The notes below the pieces were generated by a model. That model saw only the letters and a program-made list of their open reading frames with translations. It did not search any database and had not been told where the DNA came from. Made by a program: the position numbers and the translations under genes. Below are positions 1 to 7,373 of a stretch of 32,262 nucleotides of DNA, one piece after another; positions within the stretch are counted from its first letter, which is position 1; every line of letters starts with the position of its first letter. The DNA is from UBA9619 sp964630665 (GTDB lineage: Bacteria > Pseudomonadota > Gammaproteobacteria > Arenicellales > UBA868), in assembly GCA_964630665.1 (NCBI GenBank), contig CAZVVN010000033.1, positions 1 to 32,262 of the forward strand, given 5' to 3'.

Positions 1-36
1 GAAGTCATCCCGATACATCCTGCGGAAGAACAGTTT

Positions 37-54
37 CTGCCAAGAGTCTGGCAG
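37..54 (-). terminator. Possible hairpin downstream of fumarase
   Basis: A perfect 6-bp inverted repeat (CTGCCA/TGGCAG) with a 6-nt loop lies just after the fumarase stop codon on the minus strand. No run of T follows it, so a Rho-independent terminator is only possible, not shown. Nothing else is visible in the first 62 bases. Confidence 0.25.
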
Positions 55-62
55 TGGCCTCG

Positions 63-1586
63 TCAGGCGACTGATACTGGGAATTCAGCGATTCGACTGC
101 GCCAGTACGCTGGGCCACTCTGGTGTACGGAGTCGCCGCTACTGTCGACCGCGACAGTTACCGGCATGTCCTGTACTTCGAACTCGTAAATCGCTTCCAT
201 GCCGAGGTCCTCGAAGGCGATCAGCCGGGCCGAGCGGATGGCCTTCGAAACCAGATAGGCCGCGCCACCCACTGCAATCAGATAAACCGAGCGGTGTGCC
301 CGGATCGCCTCAATTGCAACCGGGCCGCGCTCTGCTTTACCGATCATGCCCAGCAGCCCGGTCTTGTCGAGCATCATGTCTGTGAACTTATCCATCCGCG
401 TGGCGGTGGTGGGGCCGGCAGGACCGACTGCTTCGTCGCCAACCGGGTCGACCGGGCCGACGTAGTAGATCAACCGGTTGCGGAAGTCGACGCCATCGGG
501 CAACGGCTGGCCTTGTTCGATCAGGTCAGCTATGCGCTTGTGGGCGGCGTCACGGCCGGTCAGGATCTTGCCGCATAGAAGCAGGTTCTCGCCCGGTCGC
601 CAGTCCCGGATTTCTTCCCGAGTCAACTGATCGACATCGACCCGCCGCCCCTTGGCTGAAACATCGTTTGGGATCTGGGGCCATTCGTCGAGACTGGGGG
701 GCGTCAGTTCTGCTGGACCAGTACCGTCAAGCACAAAGTGGATGTGCCGGGTTGCGGCACAGTTAGGGATCATGGCCACCGGCAGTGAGGCGGCGTGGGT
801 CGGGTAGTCCAGCAACTTGACGTCCAGCACGGTGGTCAGGCCTCCCAGACCCTGGGCCCCGATACCCGTTTCGTTGACCCGCTGATAGATCGTCAGGCGC
901 AACCTTTCCACATCGTCGGCCGGGCCGCGGGCGATGATCTGGTCCATATCGATCGGAGCCATCAATGATTCCTTGGCCATCAACAAGGCCTTTTCCGGTG
1001 TGCCACCCAGACCAAGGCCAAGAATACCCGGTGGGCACCAGCCGGCACCCATGCCGGGAACAGTCTCGACGACCCACTCGACCAGGTCATCACTGGGATT
1101 CAGGTTGGCGAACCGGGCTTTGTTTTCCGATCCACCGCCTTTGGCAGCTAGCGTCACGTTCAGTTGGTCACCAGGGACCAGTTCAGTGTGGATGACAGCC
1201 GGTGTGTTGTCGCCGGTGTTCAGACGTTTACCCCAAGGGGGCGAGACGACGGACGCCCGCAAAGGATTCTCGACATGGCTGTAGGCTCGTCGGACGCCTT
1301 CATCAACCATTTCTTGGACGGACAGGTCACTGTCAAAGCGGACCTGCATCCCGACTTTTAGGAAAACCACTACGATGCCGGTATCCTGGCAGACCGGGCG
1401 CCGCCCCTGGGCGGCCATCTGTGAATTGACCAGAATCTGGCCGATCGCGTTCCGGGCCGCTTCAGATTCTTCACGCTCCCAGGCCCTGGTCATCGCCTGG
1501 ACGAAATCCCGGGGATGGTAAAAGGAGATGTATTGCAACCCATCGGCGATACTTTCGATAAAATCGTCCCTGCTAATGACGCTCAT
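63..1586 (-). CDS. Class I fumarate hydratase (4Fe-4S)
   Basis: Interconverts fumarate and malate in the TCA cycle, in the cytoplasm. The 507-residue protein has the layout of single-chain class I fumarases: an N-terminal alpha-type domain followed by a C-terminal beta-type swivel domain. Three cysteines have the spacing of the known cluster ligands: C66 in PVCQDTG, C184 in GAGWCPPG and C276 in PNCAATRH. The C-terminal domain carries the hallmark LLLCGKILTGRDAAHKR (near 335-351) and GPAGPTTATRMDKF (388-401). The length is slightly short of E. coli FumA (about 548) but complete at both ends. The ATG start begins MSVISRDDF. It is transcribed divergently from the LysM transglycosylase across a spacer of about 110 bp. 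FumA/FumB-type naming would be by family only. The cluster makes the enzyme oxygen-sensitive by family knowledge. Confidence 0.96.
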   Translation of the reverse strand: MSVISRDDFIESIADGLQYISFYHPRDFVQAMTRAWEREESEAARNAIGQILVNSQMAAQGRRPVCQDTGIVVVFLKVGMQVRFDSDLSVQEMVDEGVRRAYSHVENPLRASVVSPPWGKRLNTGDNTPAVIHTELVPGDQLNVTLAAKGGGSENKARFANLNPSDDLVEWVVETVPGMGAGWCPPGILGLGLGGTPEKALLMAKESLMAPIDMDQIIARGPADDVERLRLTIYQRVNETGIGAQGLGGLTTVLDVKLLDYPTHAASLPVAMIPNCAATRHIHFVLDGTGPAELTPPSLDEWPQIPNDVSAKGRRVDVDQLTREEIRDWRPGENLLLCGKILTGRDAAHKRIADLIEQGQPLPDGVDFRNRLIYYVGPVDPVGDEAVGPAGPTTATRMDKFTDMMLDKTGLLGMIGKAERGPVAIEAIRAHRSVYLIAVGGAAYLVSKAIRSARLIAFEDLGMEAIYEFEVQDMPVTVAVDSSGDSVHQSGPAYWRSRIAEFPVSVA

Positions 1587-1696
1587 AGGGTCCCCGTTGG
1601 TGTGAATTCGCCATTAATAGTGCACTGAGTCTCGGTAGGGCGTATCAGCCGTCAAGTGTAACAAACCACACCTCGTCACAGTCCGGAAACCTGTGG

Positions 1697-4486
1697 ATGC
1701 GAGGCTCGTATTGGGATGCAAGAAAATTGCTGAAGAAACAATCTGACAACAATCGTTTCTGCCGGACAAGGGTTTGGGGCCTGGGTCTGCTGTTGGGTAT
1801 ATTGCTGACTCTTTTTGTTCCAGACGACCATATCGCGTCGGCTCACCATCTGGTCAACAGGCACAATCTCACCTGCAGTCGCTATTTTCCCTGCCCCAAA
1901 GCGTTACACCGAAGGGTTGACTTCTGGATCGATGTTTACAGTCGTTGGAGCAGTGGTGATGCTGTCCTCCACGATTCCGTTACACCAGACCGGGTCTTCA
2001 AGGTCATCAGGGGAAAAACCTGTGGCCGGAGCGGTAACACCCAGTACATTAAGGACCAGAAGCGTCTTCTCAAGGCCCGGCTCGAACAGCTTGCTCAGCG
2101 CCTGGAACGAGGAGAAAAGATCACAGGGCGCCAAGACCGGCATTATATTGCGATGTTTCCCGGACATTCACCGGCGCAGGTCCGCCGGTCGGCCCAGCAG
2201 CTGCGTTGCCAGACTGGGCACAAGGACGGTTTTCGTGACGCGCTGCGCAGGTGGGGTACCTACGGCCGAATCGTTCGACAAGTCCTGAAGGATGCGGGGC
2301 TGCACCAGGATATGCAGTACCTGCCCTTTGTCGAGTCCTCTTACAACCCGAAGGCCTATTCCAGACTGGGTGCTGCCGGGATCTGGCAGATCATGCCACG
2401 TACCGGACGAGTGCTCGGCCTGGAGCTCAATGCGACAGTGGACGAGCGCCTTGATCCGGAAGCAGCGAGTTGGGCTGCGGCCCGGTACCTTAAAGACAGC
2501 CGCAAGACACTGACGATTGCGGCACGCGCGAAAAATGCCGGGATATCTGATTACGATCTGACGCCGTTTGTCATCACATCATACAACTATGGTGTCAACG
2601 GCATGCGCCGAGCCATCAAGAGGATGGGCCCCGATTTTGTGACAGTGATCGATCGTTACCGAACACGTAAGTTTCGCGTTGCGGTGAAGAACTTCTACAC
2701 CAGTTTTCTTGCTGCACGGCACGTGGCCCGCAACGCCACGCATTTTTTCGGTTCATACAACAGCGGTAGATCGTTGCGTTACGACACGGTTCTGTTGGAT
2801 CGACCGGTGTCGGTCGACAGAATCAAACGTGTTTTCGGCGTCAGCGAGTCGAGATTGAAAGGCCTGAACCCAGCGCTGACACGGTTTGTCTGGCACGGCT
2901 GGCGCCAGGTGCCACGCGGCTACCGGTTGCGCCTGCCCAGACGACAGGGGGGCTGGTCGGGCAAGGTCGCTCAACTGAGAGCCATGCCCAGGGAATCAGA
3001 TCCCGGTGCACCCAGCCGGTACACCGTTAAACGAGGCGACACTGCGTGTGCTATCGCGAGCGCATTTCGGGTTGGCTGTCAGGATCTGATCGACATGAAT
3101 CGACTGGGGCCTTCGGCCATGATCCAGGTGGGGCAGTCCCTGCAGCTGCCACTTAAGCCCGGTGCCGTTCGGACTCGGGTCGGGCACGCGAATCCAGGAA
3201 GCTACACGGTTGGGTCGGGTGACACAGTATGCGGGATCGCCCAGCGTTTTGGCGTTGTCTGTGATGATCTGCTGGCGGCTAACGGGCTGAAGTCGACATC
3301 GGTCCTTTCTATCGGCCACAATCTTGTCATTCCCGGTGCACTGACGGTGTCCGGCACCGGCAGTTCTTACACTGTGAGGAGCGGCGATACGGCCTGTGCT
3401 GTGGCGCTTAGCCATGGTATTTCCTGCCAGACACTGCTGGCAGCCAATCAGCTGGATGACCGCGGACTGATATTCCCCGGCCAGGCTCTGCGAATACCGT
3501 CGGCCGGTATCACCCAGAATGCTCGTCGAAAGCCAGCTGCAGAACAGCTTGAACCCTTGGTATCGGGTACCACGGTACGTTACAAGGTTCAGCCCGGTGA
3601 CAGCCCCTGTGGCATTGCGCATCGGCTGGGTCTTTCCTGCAGGGCATTGCTGGCCGACAACCCGCTGGGTGTGGGCGGTCTGATCCACCCCGGGCAGGTT
3701 CTGACCCTCCATGGTGTCCCATTGGAGGTGGCTGAGGCACTGTCCCGCAGTGGCAGTGTTCGGCTCCTGGCTGGCGGAAGCCACATGGTTGAGCCGGGTG
3801 AATCGGTCTGTGCTATTGCACAGCGTGCCGGCGTTCCCTGTGAGAAGCTGCTCGCCTTGAACGGTCTGAAAATGGCGTCGATCATTGTCCCCGGCCAGGT
3901 TTTGCGAGTTCCCAAGAGTGAGCGGGACAGCGATGGTGGGGTCAACAGGGCGGCTTCCGATTCGAAGAAACCGGTACAGAGAACCAAGCAGGCTGAACAG
4001 GGCAGTTGGCCGAGTATCGGAGTGCTGGACCAGGACATCGAGGTGAGCGTCCAGGTCACCAGCCAGGATGGGCGCAAGGTCTACCGGATCAACGTTGAAG
4101 CGAATGAAACGCTGGGGCATTATTCAGACTGGCTGAGGCTCGGTGGCATCGCACCCATACGGCGGCTCAACGGCATCCAGGAGACGAAGACTCTGGAGAT
4201 TGGTGACGCGCTATTGCTGCCGATTTCAAACCAAACCCAGCGGTCTGATTTTGAGCAGCGACGCCAGGAGTATCACCGAGTCCTGGTGGAGGAGTTCAAA
4301 GAGCATTTCGAAATCGTCAAAGTGCGCCGCTACACAGCACGCAAGGGCGACAGCGTTTGGAGGTTGGCCAGAGACTTTGATCTGCCATTGTGGATGATTA
4401 CCCGTTACAACCCGGAACTTCGTACAGCGCTGCCTGTGATTGGTGATGATCTGCGTATTCCCTCGATCCGAAAGCGCGGCAGCTGA
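1697..4486 (+). CDS. LysM-repeat lytic murein transglycosylase (MltD-like)
   Basis: Probably cleaves peptidoglycan glycan strands in the periplasm. The 929-residue protein has an N-terminal hydrophobic stretch (about 26-42) that could be a signal anchor. The SLT/family-1 transglycosylase domain spans about 195-340, with the putative catalytic Glu213 in FVESSYNP and the GAAGIWQIMPRTGR motif at 225-238. LysM modules follow at about 442-485, 503-546, 558-601, 629-671 and 696-739, a degenerate one at 795-843, and a last one at 878-923. Modules 1-5 each hold a cysteine pair spaced C-x9-C (C451/461, C512/522, C567/577, C638/648, C705/715); modules 6 and 7 lack it. E. coli MltD is about half this length with two LysM modules, so the binding tail is greatly expanded. 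Start: ATG with a GGA about 9 nt upstream. Confidence 0.9.
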   Translation: MRGSYWDARKLLKKQSDNNRFCRTRVWGLGLLLGILLTLFVPDDHIASAHHLVNRHNLTCSRYFPCPKALHRRVDFWIDVYSRWSSGDAVLHDSVTPDRVFKVIRGKTCGRSGNTQYIKDQKRLLKARLEQLAQRLERGEKITGRQDRHYIAMFPGHSPAQVRRSAQQLRCQTGHKDGFRDALRRWGTYGRIVRQVLKDAGLHQDMQYLPFVESSYNPKAYSRLGAAGIWQIMPRTGRVLGLELNATVDERLDPEAASWAAARYLKDSRKTLTIAARAKNAGISDYDLTPFVITSYNYGVNGMRRAIKRMGPDFVTVIDRYRTRKFRVAVKNFYTSFLAARHVARNATHFFGSYNSGRSLRYDTVLLDRPVSVDRIKRVFGVSESRLKGLNPALTRFVWHGWRQVPRGYRLRLPRRQGGWSGKVAQLRAMPRESDPGAPSRYTVKRGDTACAIASAFRVGCQDLIDMNRLGPSAMIQVGQSLQLPLKPGAVRTRVGHANPGSYTVGSGDTVCGIAQRFGVVCDDLLAANGLKSTSVLSIGHNLVIPGALTVSGTGSSYTVRSGDTACAVALSHGISCQTLLAANQLDDRGLIFPGQALRIPSAGITQNARRKPAAEQLEPLVSGTTVRYKVQPGDSPCGIAHRLGLSCRALLADNPLGVGGLIHPGQVLTLHGVPLEVAEALSRSGSVRLLAGGSHMVEPGESVCAIAQRAGVPCEKLLALNGLKMASIIVPGQVLRVPKSERDSDGGVNRAASDSKKPVQRTKQAEQGSWPSIGVLDQDIEVSVQVTSQDGRKVYRINVEANETLGHYSDWLRLGGIAPIRRLNGIQETKTLEIGDALLLPISNQTQRSDFEQRRQEYHRVLVEEFKEHFEIVKVRRYTARKGDSVWRLARDFDLPLWMITRYNPELRTALPVIGDDLRIPSIRKRGS

Positions 4487-4498
4487 GTTCCCGATTCT

Positions 4499-4903
4499 TC
4501 AGTCCGGTTTCAGTTTCAGTGAAGTCGAGTTAATGCAGAATCGCTGGTAGGTCGGTGGTGGGCCGTCCGGGAAAACATGCCCCAGGTGAGCATCACACCT
4601 GCTGCAAAGCGCTTCCACGCGTACCATACCGTGGCTGTGGTCACTCTCTAGGCGTACCACCTCGTCTGAAACGGCCTGCCAGAAGCTGGGCCAGCCTGAG
4701 CCAGAGTCGAATTTTTTCGCAGAGTGAAACAGTGCGTTGCCACAGCACGTGCAGGTATAGGTTCCCGACGTCTTGCAGTCGTTATATTGACCGCTGAAAG
4801 GCGCTTCGGTGCCTTTCAACCGGCAGATACGATACTGTTCCGGCGTCAATTCGTTCTGCCAGGCTTCATCTGTTTTCTCGAACCGTTCGACGGTTTCCTT
4901 CAT
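4499..4903 (-). CDS. msrB: Peptide-methionine (R)-S-oxide reductase
   Basis: Reduces methionine-R-sulfoxide in proteins back to methionine. The 134-residue length is normal for MsrB. The zinc site is intact as two CxxC pairs: C51/C54 in CTCCGNALF and C100/C103 in CSRCDAHLGHVF. The catalytic cysteine is C123 in RFCINS, and the SGSGWPSFW substrate-site motif is at 67-75. It is the last gene of a three-gene minus-strand unit; the stop of the DAHP synthase upstream is only 12 nt before this ATG, so the two are probably cotranscribed. The gene converges with the transglycosylase, with 12 nt between the stops and no obvious terminator hairpin there. Confidence 0.96.
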   Translation of the reverse strand: MKETVERFEKTDEAWQNELTPEQYRICRLKGTEAPFSGQYNDCKTSGTYTCTCCGNALFHSAKKFDSGSGWPSFWQAVSDEVVRLESDHSHGMVRVEALCSRCDAHLGHVFPDGPPPTYQRFCINSTSLKLKPD

Positions 4904-4915
4904 ATCAAGCCTCTC

Positions 4916-6037
4916 TCAGGGTGTCGTCAGATTGTGCCGGGCCAGCTCAACCCGTTTTTCCCAGGCCTGCCGGGCAATCTGCATGTCTTCCAGAAACCAC
5001 GGTAACTCCTCGAGCAACATGGCCTGAGGGCCGTCTACCAGGGCCTGCTCAGGATGCGGGTGAAAGTCCACAAGCACCATATTGGCACCGGCAATGATAC
5101 CTTGGGCAGTTACGTGCATGATGTCCAGCAGGCCGTCGACACCCTGGTTGCGGCTGCCGACGGAATGGGACGGGTCAATGCAGACCGGTAAATGCGTCAG
5201 GTGTTTGACTGCCGGAACATGCGAGAAGTCGACAAAGTTGCGGTGCGGGTCACCCAGGTTGGTTTTCATGCCACGCAGACAAAACACAATGTTGTTGTTG
5301 CCCTCGTTCGCCAGGTATTCGGTTGCGTTTAGAGATTCCTCAAGTGTGATGCCGAAGCCTCTCTTGATGAGCACCGGCAGTTCACGCTGACGTCCAACCG
5401 CCTTGAGAAGTTCAAAATTCTGTGTGTTTCGGGTGCCGATCTGCAGCATTACTCCGGTTGGGTGTCCGGAGGCATCGAGTGCCTCGAGAATCTCGTCAAC
5501 CTGAGAGTCGTGGGTGACTTCCATGGCGATGACTTTTATATCGTATCGACCGGCCAGTTCGAACACCCAGGGCAGGCATTCAGCACCGTGGCCTTGAAAC
5601 GAATAGGGACTGGTCCTTGGCTTGTAGGCACCCATGCGGGTACAGGGTAATTGGTGCTCTTTCAAAGCCTGCATCATTGATTCAACATTGGCGCGGCTGT
5701 CGACCGCGCACAGTCCGGCGAAAAGAAGCAAGGCGTTCTGGTCAAACCGAATACCGTTATAGGTGAATCCACGTGCCCGGTCGTCACCGGCGTGCCGTCC
5801 GATCATTCGATATTCTCGTGAAACCCGCACGACCCGCTCGACAGCGGGCAGGCTCGAAAGTTCTTGCGGGTCCAGCGCACTGGTATCACCAACTGCATAG
5901 ATCTCTGTCAGGGTTCGACCTGCCCCGCTGACGGTATGCACTTGGGGCGTGATGCCTGGTCTTGTGGAAAGAAAGTCGAACACTGCCTTACCGTCTGGGG
6001 TCTCGATGCTGGTGTCAGGATGCAGGATAATGATCAT
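4916..6037 (-). CDS. Divergent type I-beta DAHP synthase
   Basis: Family reaction: condensation of phosphoenolpyruvate with erythrose 4-phosphate, first step of the shikimate pathway. The 373-residue protein has an N-terminal ferredoxin-like regulatory region (about 1-75) and a KDO8P/DAHP-type barrel. Conserved elements include YKPRTSPYSFQG (138-149), IGTRNTQN (200-207), LIKRGF (223-228) and DPSHSVGSR (288-296). Several usual signatures are altered: AGPCSVES reads AGLCAVDS (107-114), CERGI reads CLRGM (253-257), and the metal-ligand Glu of the IEVHPEPE region is Asp (D324 in VDFHPHPE). Putative metal ligands C110, H291 and D335 remain. It sits 8 nt after the sulfurtransferase gene and 12 nt before msrB, so one transcript is likely. 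It could be a paralogue with a changed substrate rather than the housekeeping enzyme. Confidence 0.85.
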   Translation of the reverse strand: MIIILHPDTSIETPDGKAVFDFLSTRPGITPQVHTVSGAGRTLTEIYAVGDTSALDPQELSSLPAVERVVRVSREYRMIGRHAGDDRARGFTYNGIRFDQNALLLFAGLCAVDSRANVESMMQALKEHQLPCTRMGAYKPRTSPYSFQGHGAECLPWVFELAGRYDIKVIAMEVTHDSQVDEILEALDASGHPTGVMLQIGTRNTQNFELLKAVGRQRELPVLIKRGFGITLEESLNATEYLANEGNNNIVFCLRGMKTNLGDPHRNFVDFSHVPAVKHLTHLPVCIDPSHSVGSRNQGVDGLLDIMHVTAQGIIAGANMVLVDFHPHPEQALVDGPQAMLLEELPWFLEDMQIARQAWEKRVELARHNLTTP

Positions 6038-6045
6038 GATGTGTT

Positions 6046-6909
6046 CTAGTTGTTCAGTTGAATCGGTGTTTCCGGGTCATTACCCCACTCGGACCACGAG
6101 CCTGGGTAACCCCGCACAGAATGGTAACCCAGATATTTCAATACCATCCAGGCGTGTGCGGATCTATGATGTGTCTGGCAATAGGTGATAACTTCCTGTG
6201 TCGGTCGAATACCGCGATCGGCCAACATTTTCTCGAGCACTGCTTTGGGTTTGAGCCGCAAGTGAGTGTCATGGTCTATTGTTTCCAGCCAGTTCAGGTT
6301 GACCGCTCCTGGGATATGGCCACTGCGAGCGCTGAGTTGCTTGGTTCCGGCGTATTCTTCCGGGGTCCGTACGTCCAGTAGAGCGACGCGCTTATCTTCA
6401 AGGTGTGACAAGATGTATTCCCGAGACGCCACGTGGGTGTGATCCAGGGTGCTCAGCTGGAAGGATGTCGTAGTGTAGGGTACCGATTGACGGGTCAGGC
6501 GGCGGCCCTCGGCTCTCCAGGCGGTCATACCGCCATCGAGTACCGAACAATTTCGATGCCCCAGGACGTGCAGTGTCCACAGCAATCGGGCCGCCCGGCC
6601 ACCCCCCTCGTCATCGCAGGCGACTACAAAGCGTGTCTCATGAAGAGCCAGCCTCGAAGCAAGCTGTTCTAGACGTGCTCTGGAGGGCAGTTGGCCAGGG
6701 GCCGGTTTCCTACCATCGACTAGCGACGCGTAGTCCAGGTGGCTCGCTCCTGGAATGTGCCCTTGGGCAAAATGCTCTGTCTTGGTGAGGTCGATGATGC
6801 AAAGACGGTTGTCGCCCAGCCTGGTCTCAAGCTGATCGGTGCTGATCATCACGGATGGGTCATCAACGGCTGGTTTCACTGGGTTTTGTTTCCACTTAGG
6901 AGTAATCAA
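6046..6909 (-). CDS. Two-domain rhodanese-type sulfurtransferase
   Basis: Transfers sulfane sulfur from thiosulfate or a mercapto acid to a thiol acceptor. The 287-residue protein contains two rhodanese domains, about 23-140 and 160-285. The C-terminal domain carries the active-site loop CQTHHRS with catalytic Cys244. The N-terminal domain has DDEGGG at the equivalent site and is presumably catalytically inactive, as usual for tandem rhodaneses. The loop differs from CGSGVTA of E. coli SseA, so the exact donor cannot be assigned. An alternative start is Met21, where homology to the rhodanese fold begins; the first 20 residues may be extra. It is the first gene of the operon with the DAHP synthase (8-nt gap) and msrB, suggesting a sulfur or thiol-redox context. 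Confidence 0.92.
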   Translation of the reverse strand: MITPKWKQNPVKPAVDDPSVMISTDQLETRLGDNRLCIIDLTKTEHFAQGHIPGASHLDYASLVDGRKPAPGQLPSRARLEQLASRLALHETRFVVACDDEGGGRAARLLWTLHVLGHRNCSVLDGGMTAWRAEGRRLTRQSVPYTTTSFQLSTLDHTHVASREYILSHLEDKRVALLDVRTPEEYAGTKQLSARSGHIPGAVNLNWLETIDHDTHLRLKPKAVLEKMLADRGIRPTQEVITYCQTHHRSAHAWMVLKYLGYHSVRGYPGSWSEWGNDPETPIQLNN

Positions 6910-7373
6910 GCGGGCCGTATTGTACTGGTCTTCCCAGCGAGTGTTGTGCCCAGCAGGTCAGTGCGAGAGCTTAGCCACTTTAGGCAATGCCTGTAGACTG
7001 CGCCCATAATAGAGTTCTACTCGAATCTACAAATGCTGCTTTTAGCCATCTTGGTCGTGTGTCTTGTTTGGGCAAAGGTGAACCAGTGGTGTTTCCGAGG
7101 CCGGGAGCAGTGTGCGTCTCGGGCACCAATCGATTTCGCTTCTTTCAGCCAGCGCTATAAGGTAGACCCGGAAAAACTCAAAATGTGGAGGCGTTTGAGG
7201 CAGATGGTCGTCGAGCTGAGCGATACAGGTGATGTCACATCTGTACACCGTGGTTCATTGGCCCGTTGCCGTGGGGTGAAAAATAGATCTTACGTATAGA
7301 AGATCCACCTTTACCGATGGGTTGTGACGAACAATAAGCGCCCGATCTCGACCTTTGACTCTTCTTTCTTCCG
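6910..7373. other. 464-bp spacer between divergent genes
   Basis: The spacer separates the divergently transcribed sulfurtransferase and YheS genes and should hold both promoters, but no clear -35/-10 pair or operator was identified by eye. It contains one marginal small reading frame (7033-7299), listed separately. The ABC-F start is preceded by a pyrimidine-rich stretch without a Shine-Dalgarno match. Confidence 0.5.
7033..7299 (+). CDS. Possible small membrane-anchored protein, unrecognised
   Basis: An 88-codon frame beginning with a short hydrophobic stretch (residues 1-14, LLLAILVVCLVW), then a basic, soluble tail with a helical-looking KLKMWRRLRQMVVEL segment (about 49-63). I recognise no family. 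There is no convincing ribosome binding site and overlapping frames on the other strand are also open, so it may be chance. Support is limited to the plausible membrane-anchor layout and the otherwise empty 464-bp spacer. Confidence 0.22.
   Translation: MLLLAILVVCLVWAKVNQWCFRGREQCASRAPIDFASFSQRYKVDPEKLKMWRRLRQMVVELSDTGDVTSVHRGSLARCRGVKNRSYV

Noticed and set aside
2996..4120. 374-codon minus-strand frame within the transglycosylase
   Set aside because: Shadow of the LysM repeats on the opposite strand; the plus-strand protein has clear domain homology.
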